Below, piece after piece: positions 29,102-38,392 of a DNA stretch of 64,000 nucleotides. The stretch's first letter is position 1. Every line of letters begins with the position of its first letter. The stretch is from positions 1,116,001 through 1,180,000 of the forward strand of contig CBDEFR010000009.1 in NCBI GenBank assembly GCA_965237505.1. The letters run 5' to 3'. Under the pieces are notes generated by a model. The model had not been told where the DNA came from. It saw only the letters and a program-made list of their open reading frames with translations, and searched no databases. This stretch comes from NVTR01 sp965237505 (GTDB taxonomy: Bacteria; Pseudomonadota; Alphaproteobacteria; Rhodobacterales; Rhodobacteraceae). Both the position numbers and the translations under genes were made by a program.

Positions 29102-29884
29102 CTACTTGTCGCTCCAGTTGGTGCCAAAGGCCCGCCCGATCATCGAATATTGTTCCACATCCGTCACCTGCCCGGTCACCGGCACGCTGGCATCAGACAG
29201 CCAGAATACAGAGTGCTGTGCCACCTGTTCTGGCGTCAACAGCGCGCCGCTTGGCTTGTAATCCGCGGGGATCAACGCTTCCCAGTTTTCCGGCTGCCCC
29301 TCGGCCGCCTGAATCCGGTTCTCGGATTCAGTCACCGTCCAGCCGACATTAATCTGATTGATCCGCACATGTTTCGGCCCCAGCGTGGCCCCAAGATTTC
29401 TGGTGATCGTCGCCAGCGCCCCTTTAGTGGCAGAATAGACCAGCAGCGTTGGTGCCCCGCAGGACGCATTCACCGAGCCTATGTTGACGATACTGCCACC
29501 GCTCTGCTGCTTTGCCATTTGCGCCGCCGCGGCCTGTATCAGCATCAGTGGCGCACGGAAATTGACCGCGAACATACTATCAACCAAATCGGCCGTTACC
29601 GTGTTGAGTGTACAGCGATCCAGCATCCCGGCATTGTTCACTAAGCCATCGATTCGACCATGCTGCGCCATCACGAAATCAATGATCTGCCCCGGTGCAT
29701 CCCGGTCACGCAAATCAGCCGCGATATAGCTTACGTCAGCGCCTAGTTTCTGTGCGGACGCTTCCAGTACCCCGGCATCCAGCCCGTGCAGAACCACACG
29801 CGCACCCCGGTCATGACAGAGCCCGGCAATGGCAAATCCGATGCCTTCATTTGACCCGGTAACAAGAACCACGCGATCTTTCAT
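29102..29884 (-). CDS. SDR-family oxidoreductase (mannonate/fructuronate-type candidate)
   Basis: 260 residues. The cofactor motif TGSNEGIG is near residue 9, NNAGM follows, and the catalytic Ser-Tyr-x-x-x-Lys is seen as NIGSVNASCG and YSATKGALA. It directly precedes uxuA, so oxidoreduction between fructuronate and mannonate is a reasonable guess, though SDR substrates cannot be read from sequence. It starts 11 bp after the stop of a truncated ABC ATPase gene. Confidence 0.9.
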   Translation of the reverse strand: MKDRVVLVTGSNEGIGFAIAGLCHDRGARVVLHGLDAGVLEASAQKLGADVSYIAADLRDRDAPGQIIDFVMAQHGRIDGLVNNAGMLDRCTLNTVTADLVDSMFAVNFRAPLMLIQAAAAQMAKQQSGGSIVNIGSVNASCGAPTLLVYSATKGALATITRNLGATLGPKHVRINQINVGWTVTESENRIQAAEGQPENWEALIPADYKPSGALLTPEQVAQHSVFWLSDASVPVTGQVTDVEQYSMIGRAFGTNWSDK

Positions 29885-29895
29885 GCCCGGCCCCG

Positions 29896-29998
29896 CTACA
29901 CGGTTTCGCGCGTGTCATCCAATGCGCCAACCATGTATTGAACTACCTCTTCTGAATTGGTGTCACCAATCTTTTTCTCGGTCACTTTCCGGCCCCGG
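29896..29998 (-). pseudogene. Second FrcA-like ABC ATPase, C-terminal fragment
   Basis: About 33 codons, reading HRGRKVTEKKIGDTNSEEVV and then QYMVGALDDTRETV to a TAG at 29896-29898. It is closely similar to the end of the complete FrcA-like protein at 17214-17972, but distinct. The rest is replaced by IS21-a at 29999. A paralogous sugar importer evidently stood at the head of the sugar-acid operon and was lost, probably with the operon promoter. Confidence 0.85.
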
Positions 29999-30077
29999 TG
30001 TCAACGTCGGAGTAAAAGTACACCACTGGTCGGCGTAAAAATGCACCACTTGATGCGATTCAGCCCAGCGTTGGCGG

Positions 30078-30156
30078 TTGTCCCGGTAGTCCATAGGAGG
30101 GACCCGCGCTGCTTCGTGTAGCGCTTGCGTTACGCGAAGCGAAGCAGCGTGGGAGG
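30078..30156. repeat. 79-bp palindromic insertion in IS21-a
   Basis: IS21-a copy 2 (40809-41020) lacks these 79 bp. The flanks join as GGCGG/TGCCTGTG there. The insertion contains the inverted repeat CCCGCGCTGCTTCG (30103-30116) and CGAAGCAGCGTGGG (30140-30153), able to fold into a long hairpin. It may be a REP-like palindromic unit. Deletion from copy 2 is the alternative. Confidence 0.7.
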
Positions 30157-30194
30157 TGCCTGTGGGCCCACCGGGTCAACCATGGGCTGGGTTG

Positions 30195-30959
30195 TCAGGT
30201 TTTTGGGGGTTTCCGCCGTTTTTGGCTCTGGTTGAGACGGTAGCTGTCGCCGTTCATCTCCAGGATATGAACGTGGTGTGTGAGCCGGTCCAGCAACGCC
30301 CCAGTCAGGCGCTCGGAACCGAACACCTCGGTCCACTCATCGAACGGTAGATTGGAGGTCACCAGGGTGGAGCCGCCTTCGTAACGTTGGCTGAACACCT
30401 CGAACAACAACTCGGGCCCGGTTTTGCCAAGCGGCACGAAGCCGAGCTCATCGATGATCAGCAGCTTGTATTTTGCTAACTGCTTCTGGAACCGCAACAG
30501 GCGCTTCTCGTCCCTGGCCTCGATGAGCTCGTGGACCAAAGCCGCCGCCGTGATAAAGCCGACGGTGAGGCCTTTCTGACAAGCCGCCAGACCGAGGCCG
30601 AGGGCGATATGGGTTTTGCCGGTGCCGCTATTGCCAAGTGCGATGACGTTTTCACGACGCTCGATGTATTCACAACGCGCCAGTTCCAGAACCATCATCT
30701 TGTTGAGCGATGGCATGGCTTTGAAGTCGAAGCTGTCCAGGCTTTTGACGGCGGGGAACCTGGCCATCCTGATCCGCCGCTCGACCATGCGGCGTTCCCG
30801 ATCAATCAACTCCAGTTCGGTCAGGCGAACAAGGTAACGCACATAATCGACGCCCTCGGCAGCGCATTGGCGGGCCTGCTTGTCGTATTCCCGTAGGAAG
30901 GTCGGCAGCTTGAGGGCCTTCAGATGATGGGCCAGCAAGAGCTGTGGCGTATCGCTCAT
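30195..30959 (-). CDS. istB: IS21-a helper ATPase IstB
   Basis: 254 residues from MSDTPQLLLAHHLKALKLP. Walker A GNSGTGKTH, Walker B LLIIDELGFVPL and the C-terminal TSNLPFDEWTEVFGSERLTG block are all present, ending with RLNQSQKRRKPPKT. It is full length. An upstream in-frame extension to 31079 lies within istA and is not the start. The start overlaps the istA stop. Confidence 0.93.
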   Translation of the reverse strand: MSDTPQLLLAHHLKALKLPTFLREYDKQARQCAAEGVDYVRYLVRLTELELIDRERRMVERRIRMARFPAVKSLDSFDFKAMPSLNKMMVLELARCEYIERRENVIALGNSGTGKTHIALGLGLAACQKGLTVGFITAAALVHELIEARDEKRLLRFQKQLAKYKLLIIDELGFVPLGKTGPELLFEVFSQRYEGGSTLVTSNLPFDEWTEVFGSERLTGALLDRLTHHVHILEMNGDSYRLNQSQKRRKPPKT

Positions 30960-31365
30960 GGCGCTGCCCCCTTCAGGAGCCCCATGTACGAGCGCGCCGA
31001 GGTTGTTGCCACCTCGGCGCGCGGCAGATAGGGATGGGCCAGCAGGTTCAAGCGTGGCGGCCGCTTCTCGATCCGGCACAGCACCAAGTGCTTGACCGCA
31101 TCGAAGCCGATCACGCCGCGCTCCAGCGCCTCCGATATGGCGGCTCGAACATCGTCGAGGGAGAAGCTCTCGATTAGCCGCAGCACCTGGACGTATTCCC
31201 GCTTCCCGGCTTTGCCCATCCGCGCTTCAAGTAGGCGGCGGAGATCGCCGAACACCGGCGGCAACAGCCAGCCGACCAAGGGAGCTGAGCTACCCCCCGA
31301 AATTCGGACACTGACGTAAGCTACGATTTGTTGTTTGCTGATCTTCAACACGAAGGAGATCAGAA

Positions 31366-31659
31366 ATGTCGAAACGAAAGCAACATCATCCAGAATTTAA
31401 GGCCAAGGTCGCACTGGAAGCCTTGAAGGGCGAGGAAACGGTATCGGAATTGGCGAGCCGCTTTGGCGTTCACCCGACAATGATCCATCAATGGAAACGG
31501 GCCTTGCTTGAAGGCGCATCGGGTGTGTTTGAATGCAGTGCCAAGAGGATCCGTGAGATCGACGAAGAGCGGATCAAAGAACTGCATGCCAAGATCGGGG
31601 AGCTGGCCGTCGCCAACGATTTTTTGGAACGAAAGCTCAAGCCGTGGACCGGAAAGTGA
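31366..31659 (+). CDS. ISb transposase OrfA
   Basis: 97 residues: MSKRKQHHPEFKAKVALEAL, helix-turn-helix SELASRFGVHPTMIHQWKRA, then a leucine-rich zipper (EERIKELHAKIGELAVANDF). It overlaps OrfB, whose frame opens at 31644. OrfB production by -1 frameshifting is expected for IS3 elements. Confidence 0.9.
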   Translation: MSKRKQHHPEFKAKVALEALKGEETVSELASRFGVHPTMIHQWKRALLEGASGVFECSAKRIREIDEERIKELHAKIGELAVANDFLERKLKPWTGK

Positions 31660-32542
31660 GGCGCAGGATGATTGAACCCGGCCATCCTGGTCTGTCTGTC
31701 GGTAAACAATGCCAACTGCTGTCGATCTCGCGATCGTCGTTCTACTACACGCCGAAGGGCGAGACAGCGCTGAACCTCGGGCTGATGCGGCAGATCGACG
31801 AACAATTTCTTGAAACGCCTTTCTACGGTGTCCGCCAGATGACCTGGCATCTGAGGAACGAGGGCCATCTGGTGAACGAGAAACGTATCCGTCGTCTGAT
31901 GCGGCTCATGGGCCTGATGCCGATCTACCAGAAGCCTAACACCAGCAAGATGGCAAAGGGGCACAAGATTTACCCCTACCTGCTGCGGGGGCTGCGGGTG
32001 GATCGTCCAAATCAGGTCTGGTGCGCAGACATCACATACCTGCCGATGCGGTGTGGGTTTCTCTATCTGGTAGCCATCATGGACTGGCACACCCGTAAGG
32101 TACTGGCCTGGCGTATCTCGAACACACTGGAGGCCACTTCTGCGTCGAGGCATTGACTGAGGCAATCCACCGCTTCGGCCCGCCCGGGATCGTGAACACC
32201 GATCAAGGCAGCCAGTTCACATCCTTTGCCTGGACCGATTGTGCGAAACGGGCTGGGGCCAGAATATCGATGGATGGCAAGGGTCGGTTCCTCGACAACA
32301 TCTTCATAGAACGGCTCTGGCGATCGATGAAATACGAGTGCGTTTACTTGTATGCATGGCAAAGTGGTTCAGAAGCAAAGGCAGGGATCAAGAAATGGAT
32401 GGAATTTTACAATCACAAACGCCCGCATTCGGCTCTTGGCGGCAAGCCGCCAGCCGTGGTCTATTGGCAAACAAATGAAACAAACAATCCAGATCAGCAG
32501 ATGCAAAAAGTAGCTTATTTTACGCCGAACCCTGTCCAATGA
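31644..32542 (+). pseudogene. ISb transposase OrfB, frameshifted
   Basis: The first part runs to 32156 (VWCADITYLPMRCGFLYLVA with the first Asp) and is followed in a different frame by NTDQGSQFTSFAW and the RLWRSMKYECVYLYAW end. The break is near 32133, where LEA-DFCVEAL is expected and one base is missing. The same shift occurs in copy 2, so the element spread after acquiring it, or it is supplied in trans, or it is bypassed. Confidence 0.88.
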
Positions 32543-33051
32543 TTGGGGAGTGGCTCAAGCCGCCTGATCCAGCGCGTTGGTCTTTTGCTCCAGCAAGGAC
32601 AGATAGTGCAGCGGATCGAAGACGAAGTCCTCTTGCTCGTATGAACGCGGGTGCCTGGCAATCACCTCTGCGGCGCAACTGATGACCACCTCGTGGACAT
32701 AGCCGCGGACCAGCACCTCGCAATGGCCGAACCGTGTGGGGACGGAGTAATCGGTGCCGCGATAGCGCACCAGCGACAGCGAACTGACCCGCCCCGGGCG
32801 CTTGTCGCAGGCGTCGTAGGCGATTGCGGGAAGGCGCTGAAGAACCGCACGATCCCGTTCCAGGCGTTCGCCGACCGTCTGGTCGTGGCCACGCAGTTGT
32901 TCCGCCCATCGCTTGGCGCAGCAGGCTTCAAGATGCGTGTTGAGATCATCGAAGTTCCGGAACCTTGGCATCGGCACCAGGAAGTTCCGGCGGCAATTGA
33001 ACTGAACCGCCCCTAGTTTACCGGAGGGTAAATCTCTAGGAAGATTACCTT

Positions 33052-33387
33052 ATGGTACAAAAGAAAACATCAAAGAATTACCCAGCCGAGTTTCGTGCAC
33101 GAGCAGTTAGATTGGTTGTGGAGCATCGCAGTGATTATGGTAGCGATAATGCTGCTTTTATAGCCATATCAGGAAAGCTGGGGTGTTCCCCGGACAGTTT
33201 ACGTGTCTGACATCGGCAAGCCGAATGTGATGCAGGGGATCGCACAGGGCCGACGAGCGAAGAGAAGGCACGGATAAAATCCCTTGAGCATGAAGTCCGT
33301 GAGCTTCGTCAAGCCAATGAGATCCTGAAGAAGGCGTCTGCATATTTTGCGCAGGCGGAGCTCGACCGCCCGTTTCGCAAATGGTGA
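33052..33387 (+). pseudogene. IS3c OrfA with in-frame stop, copy 1
   Basis: A 111-codon OrfA (VQKKTSKNYPAEFRARAVRL, helix-turn-helix, zipper RIKSLEHEVRELRQANEILK) is interrupted by TGA at 33208-33210. Copy 2 has TGG (Trp in RVWHRQ) at this place, so a single G-to-A change inactivated it. The end overlaps the OrfB start at 33381. Confidence 0.9.
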
Positions 33388-34250
33388 ATTTCATTGAAGA
33401 TCATCGTGTTGATTTTGGGGTCGAGCCAATTTGCAAAGTACTGCCGATTGCCACGTCGACATATTACCACCGGATAGCGATTGCGCGTGATCCTGAACGA
33501 GCGTCCGATAGGGCCAAAAGTGATCAGGCCAATCGTAAAAACATTCAGAAGGCGTGGGAGGATAACCATTCAGTTTATGGCGCAAAGAAAGTTTGGCATG
33601 CGCTGTGCAGGCAGGGCAAGGATATTGCCCGTTGCACGGTAGAACGCCTTATGAAACAGATGGGAATACAAGGAGTTGTGCGTGGCAAGAAGGTCATAAC
33701 CACCAATCCTGACACGTCCCAAGCATGCCCAGACGACAAGGTTAATCGCGTATTCAAAGCCGATGCTCCGAACCAGCTTTGGGTTTCTGACTTTACCTAC
33801 GTCTCAACATGGGTGGGTATGATCTATGTGGCCTTTGTAATAGATGTCTTTGCCCGCAAAATCGTGGGCTGGCGGGTCTCAAGGTCCATGACAACGGAGT
33901 TTGTTCTGGATGCGCTTAATCAGGCCATCTGTCAGCGTTGCCCGATGGAGGCAGACAATCTCATCCACCATTCCGACCGTGGCAGTCAGTATCTTGCGAT
34001 CCGATATGCAGAACGGTTGGTTGAAGCGGGTATTGACCCTTCTGTTGGCAGCGTTGGTGACAGTTATGATAATGCGCTGGCCGAGTGTATTATTGGCTTA
34101 TTCAAAACTGAGGTTATTAACCACATCGGGCCGTGGCGTTCCATGGGTCAACTTGAGTGGGCAACGCTTAAACGGGTTGATTGGTTCAACAATGAACGCT
34201 TGCTCGAACCCATCGGATACATCACACCAGCCGAAGCGGAGGAAGCCTAC

Positions 34251-35654
34251 TGTCGAGAACATTCTGAGTTGACCGGTTTATGTACCATATGAGTTGACCG
34301 CTTCTGTTGCGGTTTCTGGCCCTGTGGGGAAGTGGTCGGTCGCGGAGCGGCTGTCCACTTGTCCACAGGGCGCCGGTCGGTCGCGTCGAAGCGGGTCACG
34401 CGGCCTCGCGGGTTTGGCTGTCGATCGGTTGGCCATCGGCGTGGTATCGCGCCAGACATCGCGGTCCATGGAAGACGGCCATTGTGCCGTCGGGGTATTC
34501 GTGGACGCGGACCCTGGCCTTGACGTAATGGCGGCGGTGGCGGCCGGCGGGGATCTGAAGTGCCAGGCGCTTGTAGCGCACCGTGTTGTCGTTTGAGACG
34601 GTGCGTTCCTCGTGGATGCACAGGATGTCGTCGAGCGCGCCGGTGAAGGGGACGAAGGCGGTGCCCCGGTCCTCGGCCGGGGTCGCGAAGCGGGCGTTGT
34701 GTTGTGGCAGGAAGACCTCCTTGAGGAAGCGGTTGGCCTCGACCATGTCGGTGATGCCGGCGAGCCTGAGTTCCTGGGGCAGGCGCTTCTGCAAGATGCC
34801 GAACATGCGCTCCGAGCGCCCCCTTGCCTCGGGCGAGTAGGCCGGGATCAGCTCGATGCCGAGCTGCGCCAGGGCGCGGCCGACCTGGGTCGGGATGTCC
34901 TTGTCCACCTTGCCGCCGGCCTCGGGCGTGTTCCAGTAGTGGCTGGCGCGGTCGGCGTAGAGCGAGCAGAACAGGCCCTTGGTCCGGATCGCCTCGGACA
35001 CCCCCTGGAAGCTCGACATGGTGCCCTCTTCGGCGACGAAGAAGGCCGAGTAGATATCGCTGGTCGCATCGTCCATGGTGACGATCAGGTCCCACCATCG
35101 ACCGGGGACCCACTCGTGGCTCGAGCCGTCCTGGTGCAACATCATGCCGGGCAGGGCACGGCGCGGCCGCTTGCGCCGGTGCGCCCCACGCCTGGGCGCC
35201 GCGCGCCTGCGCCCATGGGCTTGCAAGCTCAGCCGCAGCCAGTTGTAGCTGCGCTTGAAGCCGTGATCGGCCACCAGCTTCTCGTGGAAGTGCTTGGCCG
35301 TGAAGTCCCAGTAGCGGGTGTCGAACAACTCCAGCACCCGCGCCACCTCGTCCACCGGCGCGCGCCGCGCCGAGAGGCGGCCCAGGCGGCGGTCGTAGAG
35401 ACCGTCGGCTCCCTCCGCCTCGTAGCGGTCGCGCCAGCGCCGGAAGGTGCGCTCCGAGACACCCAGAACCTCCGCCGCCTCCGCCTGGCTCAAGCCACCC
35501 CGATGGATGCACCCGTAAACCTCCTCGAACTTCATCAATCTCAGTCCCTGTACCTGCTCCGTCCGACGCATCGCCTCCCTCCATGGCTTGGAGGCGTTCT
35601 AAAACCGGACAGACCATCTGGTACATAAACCGGACATATCGCGTGTTACCGACA
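34251..35654 (-). mobile_element. IS1202/ISNCY-like element, copy 2, with 17-bp target duplication
   Basis: 1404 bp, from TGTCGAGAACATTC to the inverted end ACACGGTT-like/CCGACA (35654). The 17-bp direct repeat AAGCGGAGGAAGCCTAC lies at 34234-34250 and 35655-35671. It is inserted in IS3c OrfB. It is a diverged relative of copy 1, not a recent duplicate. Confidence 0.9.
34396..35571 (-). CDS. IS1202/ISNCY-like transposase
   Basis: 391 residues, complete. A helix-turn-helix segment (SQAEAAEVLGVSERTFRRWR) and second winged domain precede the rve core: HQDGSSHEWVPGRWWDLIVT, FCSLYADRASHYWNTPEAGG and SPEARGRSERMFGILQKRLP. The C-terminal beta domain ends HEYPDGTMAVFHGPRCLARY. The composition is richer in GC than the neighbouring IS3c, which produces long antisense ORFs over the gene that are not real. 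Confidence 0.93.
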   Translation of the reverse strand: MRRTEQVQGLRLMKFEEVYGCIHRGGLSQAEAAEVLGVSERTFRRWRDRYEAEGADGLYDRRLGRLSARRAPVDEVARVLELFDTRYWDFTAKHFHEKLVADHGFKRSYNWLRLSLQAHGRRRAAPRRGAHRRKRPRRALPGMMLHQDGSSHEWVPGRWWDLIVTMDDATSDIYSAFFVAEEGTMSSFQGVSEAIRTKGLFCSLYADRASHYWNTPEAGGKVDKDIPTQVGRALAQLGIELIPAYSPEARGRSERMFGILQKRLPQELRLAGITDMVEANRFLKEVFLPQHNARFATPAEDRGTAFVPFTGALDDILCIHEERTVSNDNTVRYKRLALQIPAGRHRRHYVKARVRVHEYPDGTMAVFHGPRCLARYHADGQPIDSQTREAA

Positions 35655-35748
35655 AAGCGGAGGAAGCCTACTATGCAAACTTAAAAATGCTTGATAAAGT
35701 CGCTTAACATTTGAACAAAACGCCCTCCAGTAAACTAGGGGCGGTTCA

Positions 35749-36229
35749 AGACTCTGATCCGTGATCTGGCTGCGGGAGACTTCCTGGATCACCAGCGCAA
35801 CCTGGTGCTGATCGGCAGAACCGGAACCGGCAAAACCCACCTCGCCGTCAGTATTGCCCGCGCCTGCATCCGAAACGGCCGTCGCGGGCGGTTCTTCAAT
35901 GGCGTCGATCTGGTGAACAAACTGGATACCGAAGCCCGTGCAGAACGGCAGGGACGAACGGCAGATCTGATCTCTCGCCTCGACTTCCTGATCCTGGACG
36001 AGTTGGGCTATCTGCCCTTCGCCCAGACCGGTGGACAGCTTCTGTTCCATCTGATCGCAAACTCTATGAGCGCACCTCAATCATCGTCACAACCAACCTC
36101 GCCTTTGGCGAATGGCTGAGCGTCTTCGGTGATGCGAAAATGACCACCGCACTGCTCGACCGCGTCACGCATCACTGCGAGATCGTCGAAACTGGAAACG
36201 AAAGCTGGCGCTTCAAAACCCGAGCCTGA
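35749..36229 (+). pseudogene. IstB fragment with frameshift (IS21-d-like)
   Basis: The frame opens at the IS3c junction with LIRDLAAGDFLDHQRNLVLI, then Walker A GRTGTGKTH and Walker B FLILDELGYLPF. Near 36058 the frame shifts. The C-terminal part (ERTSIIVTTNLAFGEWLSVF, then LLDRVTHHCEIVE) is in another frame and ends at 36229. The N-terminal region is missing. Confidence 0.88.
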
Positions 36230-36360
36230 TCCTTAACCGAAACCACGCTGGCCCGCCGCCGCTGCGTTATATGGAGACTACGCAGCAACGGGCCAGCTCA
36301 GCACAAAAGGGGGGTCATTTTTGGCGCCGATAGGGGGTCAACATTCAATGCCGATTGACA
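35749..36360 (+). mobile_element. IS21-d-like remnant (istB 3' part and right end)
   Basis: A remnant of an IS21 subgroup shared with 8925-9240. It ends at 36360 with an IS21 terminus, TGTCAATCGGCATTGAATG read inward, with a repeated GGGGTCA subterminal motif. The left side is cut by IS3c. It abuts the serine recombinase fragment. Confidence 0.8.
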
Positions 36361-36675
36361 GCGAGGAGTATACTCGCGAGATCAATCGGCTGAGGATAGA
36401 GGCATCGAGCGGACTGGACGCGAAGCAGACGGAACTGAAGAAGGTAGAACGCCAAATCCGCACGATGATTGAGGCGATCAAGGGCGACCTTTATCCTCCG
36501 TCCATGAAAGCGGAAATGAACACGCTGGAAGACCGCAAGGAAGAGCTTGTCTTCGAACTGGAGCATGGAGAGGAACCGCCCGCTCTACTCCACCCGAATA
36601 TGGCGCTCGAATACCGCAAACGTATCGACGGGCTGTTTGAGGCTCTGGCCGACGAGCAAACTCGTCTTGAGGCTA

Positions 36676-37721
36676 GAGCATTTCCGGCCAGCTTAGAATC
36701 AAACTCGGGTTTACGAATTGAGCTTCTTCTGATTCAAGGAATCAGGAGGTGTTATCATGGCTTTATCTCAGGATTTACGACTTCGTATTGTTGATTTGGT
36801 TGCGTCGGGTGTATCGCGTCGCGAAGCGGCACGGCAGTTTAAAGTAAGCGCCAGTTCGGCCATTCGGTTTGTCAGGCAGGCCATGGAAGTTGGCCATGTT
36901 GGTTTGAAAGCGCCGAAGAAACGCAAGAGCAAACTTGATCCGTATCGCGCTGACATGATTGGTTGGATCGGCAAACAGCCGGATCTGACATTGGCCGAAC
37001 TATGTGCCCGCTTATATGAGATATATGGCCTGCGTGCCGGCTCTTCAACGCTGGATGACTGGCTGCGTGCTAATCAGATCACTTATAAAAAAAACGGCTC
37101 ACGCCAGTGAACAGGAGCGGGTTGATGTGCGGGCCAAACGCCGCCGTTGGCGAAAACGCCAGGATTGGCTGAAGCATCACCTGCATCTGTTGGGCAGGAT
37201 CGTGTTCATTGATGAAACCGGGTTGAACACAAAAATGGCCCGGCTTCGAGGGCGGTCTGCAAAAGGTCAGCGGCTGATAGCTTCAATCCCCCATGGCCAC
37301 TGGAAAACCATGACTTTCATTGCCGGTCTGCGCCATGATGGCATGACGGCTCCATGGGTACTGGACGGCCCGATGGATGGTCCCGCATTCATCACCTACA
37401 TCAAAACCCAACTCGCACCGACCCTGCAAAAGGGCGATGTTGTGGTGATGGATAATCTGCCCGCTCACAAGGTTGCCGCAGCCAATGCAGCAATCAGGGA
37501 GCGCGGCGCATGGCTGCTATTCCTGCCACCATATTCGCCGGATCTGAACCCAATCGAGCTGGCTTTCTCAAAGCTCAAAGCACACATGAAGAGATTGGCC
37601 GCGAGAACCGTTGACACCTTGTGGAAAGGTGTCGGCGAAATCCTCGAACTGTTCTCAAAACAGGAATGTGCAAACTTCTTCGCAGCATCCGGATATGGAC
37701 CAAACTAAACCGGAAATGCTC
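36676..37721 (+). mobile_element. IS630-family element IS630-1, copy B
   Basis: 1046 bp, TA-flanked at 36674-36675 and 37722-37723. It is inserted in the serine recombinase remnant, whose frame is restored by excision. It is nearly identical to copies A and C. Confidence 0.95.
36757..37708 (+). CDS. IS630-family transposase (frameshifted pair), copy B
   Basis: The same two-frame transposase as in copy A: 36757-37110 (helix-turn-helix) and 37004-37708 (DDE domain with FIDETG, MDNLPAHK, LNPIE), overlapping at an A-run near 37087-37094 where frameshifting is expected. It is intact. Confidence 0.93.
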
Positions 37722-37928
37722 TAGCGACGACATCCGCGCTCTCGTTGGCAAAGTCATAGTCTCGCCTGGAGAAGGCGACAAAGCAGATCTATGGCTGGTA
37801 GGCGATCTCGCCGGCATCCTGACGCTCGCTGCTGGCAAGAAAACGCCCGCCCAACTGGGGGACGAACAGGTGCTGCTAGCGTTGGGTGCAGGGACATACA
37901 GCCCACGTAGTCAGCACAACGACAAGAG

Positions 37929-37948
37929 CGGCCCTGATGAGAGGGCCG
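37929..37948 (-). terminator. Degenerate terminator-like hairpin, outer repeat unit
   Basis: Minus strand CGGCCCT-loop-AGGGCCG followed by CTCTTGTCG. It resembles the tRNA-fMet terminator 90 bp away and lies in the same relative place of a degenerate repeat unit. The T-run is poor, so it is probably a decayed copy. Confidence 0.5.
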
Positions 37949-38020
37949 GTCTGTCCAGTTCAGCGGAGCCGCTGATGTCGTTGGGTGCGGGAGGGCGCAG
38001 CCAACGTGATCAGCACAAAC

Positions 38021-38046
38021 GAAAAAGCGGCCCGGATGGGACCGCT
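38021..38046 (-). terminator. Rho-independent terminator of tRNA-fMet
   Basis: On the minus strand, AGCGGTCCC-ATCC-GGGCCGCT (one bulged T) is followed by TTTTCG. It lies 32 bp downstream of the tRNA 3' end, as expected for a tRNA at the end of a transcription unit. Confidence 0.8.
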
Positions 38047-38077
38047 CAATCCAAAGCACCAGAGTTGCTGACATCGT

Positions 38078-38154
<77 letters not shown>

Positions 38155-38392
38155 ACAGAGTGGGGAGTATTTAGGCTTTTCAGGGGGTGACCTCAAGGGC
38201 GATTTTCTGGAATATCGGGGTTCTTCAAAGTATTTTCAAATGGTTAAATTCGGGGCGGAAAACCGGAAATCGGGCCAGAAGTTTAAACACCGCCCCTAGT
38301 TTACCGGAGGGTAAATCTCTAGGAAGATTACCTTATGGTACAAAAGAAAACATCAAAGAATTACCCAGCCGAGTTTCGTGCACGAGCAGTTA

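Larger units (their letters stand above)
31286..32557 (+). mobile_element. IS3-family element ISb, copy 1, with 3-bp target duplication
   Basis: 1272 bp, from TGAGCTACCCCCCGAAATTC to the inverted GGGGAGTGGCTCA. AGC is duplicated at 31283-31285 and 32558-32560. The target is istA of IS21-a. A second, further disrupted copy lies at 48642-51379. Confidence 0.9.
29999..33002 (-). mobile_element. IS21-family element IS21-a, copy 1 (istA side truncated, ISb inside)
   Basis: The istB-side end is TGTCAACGTCGGAGTAAAA read inward from 29999. It carries complete istB and a split istA and is cut at 33002/33003 by IS3c. The complete istA-side end of the family is TGAGAACGCCGGAGCAATAA, seen at 54089 and 40781. 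ISb (31286-32557) lies within istA. Confidence 0.9.
30956..33002 (-). pseudogene. istA: IS21-a transposase IstA, split by ISb and 5' truncated
   Basis: The C-terminal part (30956-31285) and an internal part (32561-33002) flank ISb. With ISb and one copy of AGC removed, the sequence reads as in the other IS21-a copy (CDKRPGRVSSLSLVRYRGTD, then PLHYLSLLEQKTNALDQAAP). The N-terminal half including the DDE core is missing, because IS3c replaced it at 33003. Confidence 0.9.
33381..35706 (+). pseudogene. IS3c OrfB interrupted by IS1202-like element, copy 1
   Basis: An rve transposase (LWVSDFTYVSTW, HHSDRGSQYLAIRY, NALAECIIGLFKTEV give D, D, E). It is split at 34250 near the end (PAEAEEAY) and resumes at 35672 with the last 11 codons (YANLKMLDKVA). 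Excising the element with one 17-bp duplication restores the frame seen in copy 2. Confidence 0.9.
33003..35748 (+). mobile_element. IS3-family element IS3c, copy 1, split by IS1202-like copy 2
   Basis: The ends are TGAACCGCCCCTAGTTTACC (33003) and its inverse GTAAACTAGGGGCGGTTCA (35748). Without the inserted element and duplication it is about 1325 bp. The left flank is IS21-a istA and the right flank is istB of another IS21. There is no target duplication, so this is a recombination junction. Confidence 0.9.

Noticed and set aside
34247..35628. Long open frames on both strands over the IS1202-like copy 2
   Set aside because: Only the 34396-35571 minus frame has helix-turn-helix and DDE motifs; the others are low-complexity Arg/Pro/Gly-rich shadows.
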